Assembly: GCA_027924585.1 (NCBI GenBank)
Contig: BSBM01000436.1
Coordinates: 8,199,001 to 8,263,000 of the forward strand
Length of the DNA: 64,000 nucleotides
Reading direction: 5' to 3'
Origin: Larix kaempferi
Taxonomy: Eukaryota > Streptophyta > Pinopsida > Pinales > Pinaceae
The stretch's first letter is position 1. Every line of letters begins with the position of its first letter. Position numbers and translations under genes: made by a program. Below are positions 11,524 to 20,801 of the stretch, in pieces. The notes under the pieces are model-generated. The model was not told the origin of the DNA and did no database searches. It worked only from the letters and a program-made list of their open reading frames with translations.

Positions 11524-14097
11524 TTAAGGGACATTGAAATTATTGGTAGTTCCATTAATTTTCAGGATCCCTTTGTTCAGAGGGACTGCTTCATTAGCAA
11601 CGATGCCCGCATTTCCATTCAGATTTCGCAGAATGTGGAAGAATTCAATTTTCTGGAAGAACTTCACCATGAGCTTAATTTTCTCCAGTATTTGCCTGAG
11701 TCTCATATTGTTGGTACTATTGTTGTTGATGATAGCCTGGATAACCAGTCTAGAGTCGCCAAAGACATTGATTTCTCTTATATTCCTTGTCTTGGCTTGA
11801 TATAGCCCTTGCCATAGATCTAATGCTTCCGGTATATTGTTAGTATCTTCACCAAGTCCCCATGAGTAATGGATCTTCATATCATTGTTAGGTCCTGAAA
11901 GTACTCCTCCTCCTCCTCCTGCCTCCCCAGGATTCCCCTTGGAGGCTCCATCAAAGACTAGAGTATGCCCCTTCAGAGAGTTGTTCCATAGTTTAAAGGT
12001 TGGTTCATCCATCCTTAATTCCCATTTTTCCAGCTTTGAAGTAGTAGGATTAGAAGCATGCTGAGAGGGGGGGTAATTGCTCATCCAGGCTTCTTCTTCT
12101 TTGTTCAGATTACTTGTGTTCTCCTAGATTGGATGAGAGTTTAAACATTCACCTAACAAGGATTGGGCTTTCGTCACCACCTGGGCTACCTGGGAAGACT
12201 TGTTTCTAAAGGTGCAGGCATTTCTTTCCAGCCACAGTTCCTAGAGAATAAATTTAGGGAGCATTTCCCAACAGGCTTTGGTACTTTCTTTATTGTTCAG
12301 AGAGTAGGGATATAAGGAGGCCCACTCACTCAGAAGTGTAGAAGCATTCTCAGGGATGGTAATCTGAGTTGACCAAGTGCCCAGGGCATGATTCTAGACC
12401 CCTACTGCATAGGGGCAGTTGATCAGAATGTGATTGGTTGTTTCTTCAGAGGTCAAACAAAGGGGGCATCTCATCGACCCTTCCCATCCCCTTTTTTTGA
12501 GATTTTCTCCAGAAAGGATGCTTTTATGGGCCAGCGTCCAAATGAAGTAATCAACTTTAGGGAGACTTTTGACACTCCATATTTCTTTCCAGAGTGTAGG
12601 GTTAACTGGGGCATTCGGAATTGCTTTAATCTGCCTGTATCCATCAACAACTTTGTAAAAACCTGAGGTTGAGCCCCATCCCCGCGAATCTTTCTTCTTG
12701 GCTACAACAGGGGACTTCCCATGAAGGTAGGAGATCATAATTATTTCTTCATCGACCAGGTGGTTTGGGCAATCAGGGAGGTTCCGATTCTTCCAGGTTT
12801 TGGCTCTGTCCTCATTCCATTCGGATATATCCCAAAGAGAGGTGATATTTAGCGTTTTGTAATGAGTTTTAAGTCTGGAGTTGTTTGAGATAGAGTCTAG
12901 CGTAATGCCTCCAAGGATAGAATCTTCCCAAATATGTATTTTTTTTGCCATTTCTCGGGATCCATGTTAAGAGAGGTTGAAAGAACTCATTGGCTTTCTA
13001 GCAGATGTTAAAGATTGGAGATCCTTTCTTTACCTTAGGAGGTCTATCGAGGCAGGTTATGCGCGCTCCTGTGTAGTATTTTTTCCAGAGAGCATGCTTG
13101 CTCCATGTTAAGTTTCCAATTACTAGTTTCCAGAGCAGCTTCGCCCCGAGAGCTAAATTATGGGCTCTAATGTCCCTAATATGGAGGCCACCTTCTAAAA
13201 TTGGCTTGGTAACTTTTCCCCAGCTAACCAGGTGCATTTTGTTTTCGTTGTTTTTACCTCCCTTCCATAAGAAATTTCTGAGGATTGCCTCTAGCTTGTT
13301 GATGAACTTGATTAGGGCCTGAAGGAGTGAGATTTGAAAAATAGGAATGCTACTCAGGACTGACTTTATCAGGACCATCTTCCCAACATTGTTAAGCTAA
13401 TTTGCTCCCTAGTTGTTGATTTTGTTTTTTAGTTTGTCGAGGAGAGGGATCTAGTGACCGGAATTTAAATTAGCTCTGGCGATGGGGATTCCAAGGTATT
13501 TAAAGGTGTTCTAGTGAACTTTCTCGTCCATTTCTAGTATCCTAGCTATTCCAGTCATTTTAATGTTGGTGCAGTTCCACCCATAAATTCGGCTTTTCCT
13601 GTAATTTATTTGGCTTCCGAAAGCTTTCTTGTAGATGTCAAGCTCCCTTTTAATTCTCCTGGCATTTATAGTGCTGGCTCCTCCCAACAACAGCATATCA
13701 TCGGCGAACTGGACATGGTTTATCTCTTTGACCCCACGAGCTATTCTAATTCCCTGTAGTTGTTTTTGAATTCGACAATGCTCTAACTGGAAACTAAGGA
13801 CAAAAGCTTTAATAACCTACAGACGAGGTGAAATCGGGAAACCTTGGCGCAGCCCCTTGGTGGCTTGGAAGAATTTAGCAGCATGCCCATTTATCAACGG
13901 GGCTATCCACGGGGAGCCTATGCATGCCTTCAGCCAGTTGATGAACTCCGGGGCAAATCCAAATCGGAGCATTACTTGAAACAAGAAGTCATGACAGACT
14001 CTGTCAAATGCATTTGCTAAATCAAGTTTAACAATCATACCTCTTTCCTTTTGATGAATACTGGAATGGATCACTTCTTGGATGAGAATGATTGCGC
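11524..14097 (-). pseudogene. L1-B ORF2, 3' half: RT palm, zf-RVT, RNase H
   Basis: Reading downward from 14097: RT with AIILIQEVIHSS, KLDLANAFDRV, GLRQGFP and an FADD box at about 13698-13709. Then come the thumb/connection (13378-12998) with FLWKGG and HLVSWGKV, and a zf-RVT near 12500-12400 (CPLC...NHILINC). RNase H is at 12084-11524 with LVFDGASKGNPGEAG, a glutamate helix and FGDSRLVIQAI. Several stops and frameshifts break it. RNase H residues are largely kept (DG, E, GDS), but the final motif is degraded. Confidence 0.88.
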
Positions 14098-14117
14098 CGA
14101 GAGGCGCTCTATAGCCC

Positions 14118-14910
14118 AGTATGAGGGAGATCTTCTAACGTGGATGTACCGTTACATCTAATAAATCGTAAAATTGTAGTGTTACATCTAATAAAATGTA
14201 AAAAGTTATAATATGAGGGAGATCTAATAAAACGTAAAAACTAATTAATATTTAGTCGACCATTAAAAGGGACGTGTATTTTCGATTGAAAAACACGGTT
14301 GACATTAATGCCTATATAAATAAACAAAAAACAACATAAAAAAATGATAAAATAACGTTTTCGAAGAAATAAAATGTAAAAATTAATAGTATGAGGGAGA
14401 TCTTGTAACGGATGTAACATGTAACGCTTGTAACCTTTGTCAGCGATTAATAAAATTTAATATAAAGTAAAAAAAATTATAATATGAGTGAGATCTTTTA
14501 ACGTTACATGTTATTGTCCGCCATAAACAAAAATGAATAATATAAACTAAAAAGTAATAAATATTATGTTGGCTGTAAACAAAAAAGAAGTTAAAAAAAT
14601 ATTATAGCCAACATAAAATAAAGAAGTTAAAAAAATATTATAGTGGATATGAAAAGTAGAAACATAATATTATACCCAACATAAAATAAGGAAGTAAACA
14701 AAAATGTAAAAAAATGTATTATAGCCGACATTAAAACTAGAAACATAAGAAGTAAAAAAAAATATTATAGCTAACCTAAAAACTAAAAACATAAAACGTA
14801 AAGAAATAAAGAAATAAAAAAAATATTATAGTGGACATAAGAAGTAGAAACCAAAGAAGTAAAAAGAATATTATAGCCGACATAAGAATAGAAAAGAAAA
14901 GCATCATAAT
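14118..14910. repeat. Degenerate AT-rich tandem repeats in insertion Y
   Basis: ATGAGGGAGATCT recurs at about 14122, 14214, 14391 and 14484 (the last as GAGTGAGATCT). Further on, AAAATATTATAG followed by an ACATAAAA block repeats with roughly 50-60-bp spacing to about 14885. No coding potential is seen. Confidence 0.65.
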
Positions 14911-14912
14911 AA

Positions 14913-15016
14913 TAGTTAGATTTGCTAACTAAATATAACTCCAAGCAAAAATAGATTTGAATCTTGGTCTCTAGGTTAAGACAAGCCCAATCACCTCACT
15001 ACTTACCAATAGATCA
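14913..15016 (-). repeat. tRNA-like SINE head, copy 1
   Basis: On the minus strand TGATCTATTGG (A-box-like, 15016-15006) is followed about 50 nt later by GATTCAAATCT (degenerate B box, 14963-14952). The segment is a direct repeat of the next feature. The box spacing is longer than in a standard tRNA. This looks like a tRNA-derived SINE relic; no full tRNA fold was tested. Confidence 0.4.
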
Positions 15017-15040
15017 CACAGAAATGGTGTTAAAAAAAAT

Positions 15041-15160
15041 GCAATAATAATAATTAGATTTGATAACTAACTATAACTCCAGACAAAAAGGGTTTTGAAC
15101 CTTGGTCTCTAGGTTAACACAAGCCCAATCACCTTAATTCCTACCAATAGACCACACACA
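15041..15160 (-). repeat. tRNA-like SINE head, copy 2
   Basis: The minus strand carries TGGTCTATTGG (15154-15144), a good RNA polymerase III A box, and GGTTTCAAAACC-like GGTTCAAAACC (15101-15091), a near-consensus B box. Between them lie TTGGGCTTGTG and CCTAGAGACC. It is tandem to copy 1 at about 127-bp distance and better preserved. Confidence 0.45.
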
Positions 15161-15182
15161 AATGTTGTTAAACAACAAAAGA

Positions 15183-15366
15183 TGCATATTTATTTCATTC
15201 GTTGCATTGATTTTAGCAATGCATTTTTTTTTGTTTTTTACATCTATGCATTGAATTTATCAATTTAATAAATAAAAAAATCTTTTGTTAATTTCAGCAA
15301 TGCATTGTTTTTTGTTATTTACATCTATACATTGAATTTATCAATTTAATAGAAAAACTACTCTGC
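15183..15366. repeat. Tandem duplication of about 95 bp
   Basis: AGCAATGCATT followed by a T-rich stretch, ACATCTAT.CATTGAATTT and ATCAATTTAATA occurs twice in succession. It is AT-rich and non-coding. Confidence 0.65.
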
Positions 15367-15790
15367 AATGATTTCAACAAATTAGATTTTGGTGTTCTCT
15401 CTTTCAGGGTATATTGTGGATCCTCATGATAATATTGCAAATAATGAAGATATTGATTATCAAAGAAGAAAAGTATGACAAATGTATATAATAGAAAGAT
15501 AAAAATAATCTTTGTAGCAAGATTTACATGGTTGTTGATTTCAAGAGGTTTTGGAGAATCCATAGTATCCATGTTCTTTAGTCAACGTTTCGAATCCATA
15601 ACAGAAAAAGAAGCATCAATACATACAGAAGAACAAAAAAAACACGACCGTGAACTAAAGAGATTGTGAATAAGTGTTATTTGTGCAAAGATATTCTCAA
15701 AAGCATGAATGAGAGATAATTTCAGGGTTATATAGGAATCAATATAACTACCAATGAATATGACATACTTAGATACATGGAATGTGATAA

Positions 15791-15878
15791 CAATTTACTC
15801 ATACTTATTACTTACATTATTATAATCCTCATAATTCTTTCTATGTTTTTAATTTAACCTGTTCCTTACAATGCTGAA
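15791..15878. repeat. Direct repeat flanking the Y minisatellite, copy 1
   Basis: The segment from CAATTTACTCATAC to TTCCTTACAATG matches 16929-17025 apart from small gaps. It brackets the minisatellite and the charged repeat, so the whole block probably arose by segmental duplication. Confidence 0.65.
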
Positions 15879-15917
15879 ATTTTTTATTGCATATTTTTCA
15901 GTGTAGATGTTATTTTG

Positions 15918-16311
15918 TGGACGCATTGATTTCAGTGTATGGACGAATAGATTTCAGTGTATGGACGCATCGATTTAAGTGAATGGACGCATAGATTTCA
16001 GTGTATGGATGCATTGGTTTTAGTGAATGGACGCATTGATTTAAGTGAATGGACGCATAGATTTCAGTGTATGGATGCATTGGTTTTAGTGAATGGACGC
16101 ATTGATTTAAGTGAATGGACGCATAGATTTCAGTGTATGGACGCATTGATTTCAGTGAATGGACGCATAGATTTCAGTGTATGGGGTTTTTTATTGCATA
16201 TTTTTCAGTGTAGATGTTATTCTATGGACGCATTGATTTCAATGTATGGACACATAGATTTCAGTGTATGGACGGATTGATTTAAGTGTATGGACGCATT
16301 GATTTCAGTGA
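15918..16311. repeat. 22-bp minisatellite, 16 units, with 66-bp higher-order pattern
   Basis: Twelve contiguous 22-bp units (TGGACGCATTGATTTCAG plus GTRW ending) run from 15918 to 16181, and four more from 16225 to 16311. The 43-bp interruption repeats the sequence that precedes the array. Units A, B and C cycle in order from 15984 to 16137, a three-unit higher-order repeat. Because 22 is not a multiple of three and no unit holds a stop, both strands appear open; I do not regard these frames as genes. Confidence 0.92.
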
Positions 16312-16312
16312 C

Positions 16313-16920
16313 AACAAAAGAACGAGAAAAAGACTTGAAACGAAAAGCAGAAGAACAAAAAGAATTCCGAAAAAGGAAGTTGGAGGAAATGATAGTACAA
16401 GAACTAGAAGAACGAAGAAAATGAAACAAAGATCGACAAAAAGAATATTGAAAAACAAAGTTAGACGAATTGACAGCAGAACAACGAGAGGAACAAAGAA
16501 AACAAAACGTTGATCGACAAAAAGTGTATCGAGAGAGAAGTTGAAGCAGTTGGAATAACAAAGAAATCAAGTTGCAGAACAACAAATAAATCAAAATGTA
16601 CGAAATGGCGAAATGTCGGCAGAAGAAGGAGAAGAATGAACAAAACAAAATGCAGATCAACAAAAAGAAAATCGAAAAAAAAGTTAGGCGAATTGACAGC
16701 AAAAGAACGAGAAGAACAAAGAAAACAAAACGTTGATCGACAAAGAGTGTATCCAGAGATAAAGTTGAAGCAATTGGAAGAACAAAAAAATCAGTTTGCA
16801 GAACAACAAATAAATCAAAATGTACGAAATGACAGCAGAAGAAGGAGAAGAACAAACAAAACAAAACGCAGATCAACAAAAAGAGAATCGAAAAAAAAAG
16901 TTAGGTGAATTGTCTCTATT
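16313..16920 (+). pseudogene. Charged Q/K/R/E-rich coding-like tandem repeat, about 220-bp unit
   Basis: Two copies of a roughly 223-bp unit begin at 16467 and 16690, and a third start is at 16907. In one frame each reads like ELTAEQREEQRKQNVDRQ and then KLKQLEEQ..., a highly charged coiled-coil pattern broken by stops and shifts. Similar charged leaders precede some plant Helitron helicases, but no helicase or Rep motif is visible here, so that link is speculative. Confidence 0.4.
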
Positions 16921-16928
16921 TTCCAGTT

Positions 16929-17025
16929 TAACAATTTACTCAATCCTTAATACTTATTACTTACATTATGATAATCCTCGTAAATGTATCTGTGTTTTCA
17001 ATTTAACTTGTTCCTTACAATGTTG
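16929..17025. repeat. Direct repeat flanking the Y minisatellite, copy 2
   Basis: Matches 15791-15878, including TTACTTACATTAT and TTCCTTACAATG. Confidence 0.65.
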
Positions 17026-17065
17026 ATCAAACTCCAGTTTTGTGCCACCGCCCATGACTGAAACC

Positions 17066-17236
17066 AGCCTAGATCCAAATCCTAGGCTCTATCAAGTGCC
17101 GAGAGGGATCAAATCTCCCGAGGTGCAAACCTCTTCTCAAGTATTGCACTCAAGGAGCTTTTCAAGGAGAGGTTTGCACCTCAGGAGATTTTATCCCTCT
17201 CGACGCTTGATAGAGCCTAGGATTTGGATCTAGGCT
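17066..17236. repeat. Long inverted repeat (about 74-bp arms, 23-bp loop)
   Basis: The left arm 17066-17139 is the reverse complement of 17163-17236, with about four mismatches over the first 70 bp; the loop is about 23 bp. The outer end of the right arm (AGGCT at 17232-17236) coincides with the junction to L1-B. It may be a foldback MITE or a terminal hairpin of insertion Y. If transcribed it would form a near-perfect dsRNA stem. Confidence 0.88.
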
Positions 17237-18936
17237 TGTATTATCAGCAATGTTTCTTCCTTTGATGAACCCCCCTTAATTCTCAGGGATGATGGTAGGG
17301 AGAATTTCTTTGATTCGGTTAGCGATAAATTTAGTGATGATCTTCTATCCGATGTTACACAGATATGGGTCGGTAGCGATCAAAGGAGGTGGCTCCTTTT
17401 TCTTTGGGGATCAAAGCTAAAAATGTAGAATTAGTGCTCCCACCGATCTTTTGACAGTTTTGAGATTTTAATACCATTTTGTGTAGGTCTTTTTTAATTG
17501 TTGGCCAACAGGCTTTTATAAACCTGGCAGTGAAGCCATTTGGGACGAGAGCTTTATCCGGTTCCATGTTATCCAAAGCTTTTTTTATTTCTTTTATGGT
17601 TACAGGTGCAGTGAGCTTTTGATTGATGTCCTGCGTGACTATTGTTGGAACCAATTCGATGATCTTCTTGCTCCTTTCATCCTGATCATGATAATTTTCT
17701 GAGTACAACTCTTTGAAGTGGTTATGAGCAGCCTGTTTGATTTCAGTGAAGTCGTTGATGATTTGATCTTGGGTATGTATTTCTTTGACCATATTGTGTT
17801 GCTTCCTTGCTTCAGCTTGTTTGTGGAAGTAGCTAGTATTCTTATCTCCAGCCTGAAGCCATAGGCTTCTAGACTTCTGCCTCCAGTAGTCTTCCTCCTC
17901 TCTGCATGCAGAGTGGAGTTTTTTATGGAGTTCCAGTTCGTGTTCCAAGTTTTCACTTGTAATTGGGCTTTCTTCCAACATAATTTGGTGATTTTCTAAT
18001 TGATTTTGCACTTCCATCCTCTTATGATATGGGGGTTTGATTTTTTTGGCCCAGCTCTTTAAATATTTCTTTAGCTGTCTCAGCTTTTCTTCCCAAACAT
18101 AGAAGGGCGATCTTGTAACTGGTCTAGTCTAATTTCTGATGATTTCTTGGAATCCTTCCTTCTGGATCCAAGACGGGCTGAACCTGAACGGGATTGGTCC
18201 CAGATTTTTATTTCGAGAGACTTCAAGCAGGATAGGCTTGTGATTAGAGGCGTTGAAGGGGAGGATTTTGGAGTAAATATCCAATCCAAGGAGGAGGAAG
18301 GAGCTGTGGATAAGGAATCTATCCAATCTGGCCGCAATGTGACTGGGCCCTTTTCTCTTATTTGTCCAGGTGAATTTACCTTTGGTGGGCTTAATGTCCT
18401 CTAGTTCCCATTCTTGGATGAGATCTTCCACCATTTCCCTGAATTGATCTCTTACAATGGACCCCCCCTATTTTTTCCTCGAGGGACAAGGTGACATATA
18501 GATCTCCAGCTAATACTATATTCTCCAAATTATGAGTTCTAAGGTAATCTTGAATGAGGTTCCAACAATCTTTTTTTTTTTTTTCCAGTTCAGATATAAG
18601 ATTCAGGGCGTAAATGTTGAACAGGCAGATCTGGAGATCTGACTCCTTGTGGGAAAGTTTAGTGTAAATCCAGTGAGTGCATATGTCATAGGCCAGAAGA
18701 TCAAACTTGCCTTTGTCCCACAAGGTGCCTAGTCCACCGGAAGCCCCTTTAGCACTAACCGCAATTCCATGTCCATTTTTCCAAGATTTTCCACAATCTT
18801 GGAGGAAGGCTAGTTCCTCCATTTTAGTCTCCTAAATTAGTACAATATCCGGGCTGGTGGTTCGAAGAAGGTATTTCATCGATTCTTCCTTAGTTTTGCT
18901 TCCTAGCCCCCTACAATTCCAAGAGACTACTTTCAT
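17237..18936 (-). pseudogene. L1-B ORF2, 5' half: endonuclease and N-terminal RT
   Basis: ORF2 starts at ATG 18936 (MKVVSWNCRGLG), three bases after the ORF1 stop. The endonuclease shows GASGGLGTLW, a degraded VLAGDLYVTLS (GDLN to GDLY) and SNHKPILLE (SDH to SNH). The catalytic QET of the first motif is *ET (TAG for CAG). A shift at a 7-C homopolymer (18462-18468) changes phase. A stop at 18129 follows, then the linker (18017-17355) with SRSLWLQAGDKNTSYFH and the RT start NSTFLALIPKEKG, ending GGFIKGRNIADN at the insertion. Confidence 0.88.
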
Positions 18937-18939
18937 CGC

Positions 18940-20235
18940 TCACTTTTTGGGGTTGGGAGTGGCCCCTTTGGAAGGGTGCCCCTGATGTCTTGTATTGCGA
19001 GTGTTTAGCATTTTTTCCAGTGTTGGTTGGGAGACCTGGAGCTTCTATTTGTAGGTGGCCCTTTCTCTTATTTCTTTTGCAAATTTCCTTCCCCGGGTAC
19101 CTTGATGACAGGTATTTTGATGTATTTCTATTTCTCCTTCCTCTTCTTCCGAATCTTCTTCCTCAGAGTCCAATTCAAGGCTGTCTCCTTTATCGTCTTG
19201 CTCTTGAGAGGGCATTGTTTCCTTGTTTGCTTGGATTTCTGCATTTTCTTGCTTTATGCTTTTTCCTGTGGGTTCATCGAGATCCTTGGCCTCCCGTTCT
19301 TGGCTTCCTAGTGCTGCAAAGTTGTTCCCTATTGCTAGTTTGTTCTTTGGAGGTTCCTGTTCCTTTCCAGGTTTGGATATGGTCATGTTAAGTGTGCTGC
19401 CATTTTTTTTTAGATGATTTTTTGGATTAACCTTCGTTCTTTTTGCTGGTTTCCAACCTTCCTCTCCCTCTTTCTCTTGAATTGCTTGAGCATGTGGGAA
19501 ATTCTTTTGGAAGTGTCCGTGTTCATGGCAGCTTCTACATTTGAAAGGCAGTTGTTCGTAGTCCAGCTTTTGGTAATGATGCCATTCTCCAACGGTGATT
19601 TTGACAGCTTCAGGTAGACCCGCTTCTAAATCCACTTCCACGCAGATCCAAGCACAAGAGTACTAACCCTTGGGGTTTGCCTGATCTATGTATTTCCTTA
19701 ATCCATTCCCTATAGATTTCAGAGATGTCGAATTCCAGCAATGGATCGGAAGGTTGGGCAGTCGTACCCATACTGGGATTGCTGTGGGTACATCTAGATC
19801 TGGATCAAAATCCAGCGTCCATCTATTTAAGTACAGACCTTGTGGTCCCATGAAGTATGGGCCACTTCTGAAGATCAGGTCCCTGTCATCTTTTGATATA
19901 AATTCAAATAGGAAGAATCCTTTGCCTACTGCATAGCAGGTTACACTGGCAGAGATTAGTGGCCTCCAATTTTTTTGAATCCAGTTGTCCATCGTTCGTG
20001 GTGAAGGCCAAAGTCCAGAGAACTGTCCCACCAGAGCTCGGTCTTCCAGGGAAATGGCCACTTTCATGGGCTGATCCGGAGGTAGTGTTATTGTTGGTAT
20101 CTCGTCCAATTTTTTAACAAATTTAGGGACCGGGAGGGGCATTGACTTTTTCCCATGGGCATAGATCAATTTCTTGAAGGCTTCTTTATCGGTTTCAGGG
20201 GGAGGGGGAGGAGTTCCACCGTCACTGGTCCCCAT
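18940..20235 (-). pseudogene. L1-B ORF1: DUF4283-like RNA-binding protein with degenerate zinc knuckle
   Basis: ATG 20235 (MGTSDGGTPPPPP) to TGA 18940, 431 codons. It shows the LINE ORF1 pattern: AISLEDRALVGQFSG, NWIQKNWRPLI, RSGPYFMGPQGLYL, WTLDFDPDLDVP and WVRLPNLPIHCWN. The knuckle reads CRSCHEHGHFQKNFP, with Phe in place of the last Cys. The C-terminus is very acidic (runs of E/D near 19150). TAG at 19663-19665 (expected Gln, as in L1-H) and TAG at 19045-19047 interrupt the frame without changing phase. ORF2 follows in the same phase after GCG. Confidence 0.86.
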
Positions 20236-20464
20236 GGCCACACACCAACCCCTAATACACTCTCAAATGCAAGTGAGGTTGATTAGGGCACGATTATGTG
20301 TTTCAACTCCAGGGCCCAGCGGAGCAGGTCCGCTCCACCACCGCCAGATGCCACACTCGGTAGGCTTTGTATCCACAGTCAAGGGTCGAGTCCAGGGTGC
20401 GCAACCAGAGATGCCCGCCGGTTCAGACTTCCCTTCAAACGCCAAGATCCACGATCCTTCCCAC
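20236..20464 (-). other. L1-B 5' UTR
   Basis: 229 bp of comparatively GC-rich sequence from the 5' end (GTGGGAAGGATCG on the minus strand) to the ORF1 ATG. It is presumably the internal promoter region; no specific box was recognised. Confidence 0.65.
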
Positions 20465-20477
20465 TTGAATCATATTG
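20465..20477. repeat. Right target-site duplication of L1-B
   Basis: TTGAATCATATTG directly outside the 5' end of L1-B. Its last four bases are also the first four bases of the L1-C target duplication (20474-20490). Confidence 0.8.
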
Positions 20478-20490
20478 TTAATAAATGAGT
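20474..20490. repeat. Left target-site duplication of L1-C
   Basis: ATTGTTAATAAATGAGT, identical over 17 bp to 25202-25218. Confidence 0.93.
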
Positions 20491-20801
20491 AAATTGTTTT
20501 TTTTTTTCTTTGGAAAACATGTGTAGTTGTATTAATTGTAATTCAACCATATTTTACAAAGACTTAATGTCTACATTATGCGATGACAGTCCCCAAATGG
20601 AGCATATAAGTTTAAAAAAAAAACAAGAACCTTACACATAATTATCCAAAAAACATAGTCTGATAGGATATCAAAAGAGCATATAAATCCCAATAAAATT
20701 GTAATTCTGCAAAAAAAAAGAGGAGAATATAAGATTCCAGCTCATCCCGAATGAGTACTCTTCTCAAATATTGTTAATGTGTCACCATCTTGTATTCGGC
20801 A

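Larger units (their letters stand above)
14098..17236. mobile_element. Insertion Y inside L1-B; class unknown
   Basis: About 3.1 kb of AT-rich DNA lies exactly between two adjacent codons of the L1-B reverse transcriptase. Its left edge contains the small stem GCGCC/GGCGC at 14096-14109, and its right edge is the end of a long hairpin (17066-17236). Inside are repeats of an ATGAGGGAGATCT motif, two tRNA-like heads, a 22-bp minisatellite and a charged coding-like tandem repeat. No transposase, RT or LTR was recognised. At most 2-4 bp could be a target duplication. No clean TC...CTRR Helitron ends or long terminal repeats join the two borders, so I leave the class open. Confidence 0.7.
10815..20464 (-). 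mobile_element. L1-B: full-length L1-type LINE split by insertion Y
   Basis: Two minus-strand LINE stretches, 17237-20464 (ORF1, endonuclease, first part of RT) and 10815-14097 (rest of RT, zf-RVT, RNase H, 3' UTR), are one element. The RT reads GGFIKGRNIADN up to 17237 and resumes AIILIQEVIHSS at 14097, exactly as the intact L1-H reads at that point. The outer ends carry the 13-bp duplication TTGAAT(T/C)ATATTG at 10802-10814 and 20465-20477, with a 7-T run (the minus-strand poly(A)) at 10815-10821. Without Y the element is about 6.5 kb. Its 3' end (TTTTTTAACAG...) matches L1-H, so B and H are one subfamily. The coding regions are decayed. Confidence 0.9.

Noticed and set aside
15910-16280. 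Open frames on both strands over the 22-bp array
   Set aside because: They follow from a stop-free repeat unit whose length is not a multiple of three; they show no independent coding evidence.
15918-16311. CRISPR-like array
   Set aside because: Units are contiguous without spacers and the context is a plant transposon region; this is a minisatellite.
14098-17236. Insertion Y as a Helitron
   Set aside because: No TC start or CTRR end can be placed at the LINE borders, and no Rep/helicase motif is present; only the charged repeat is suggestive.
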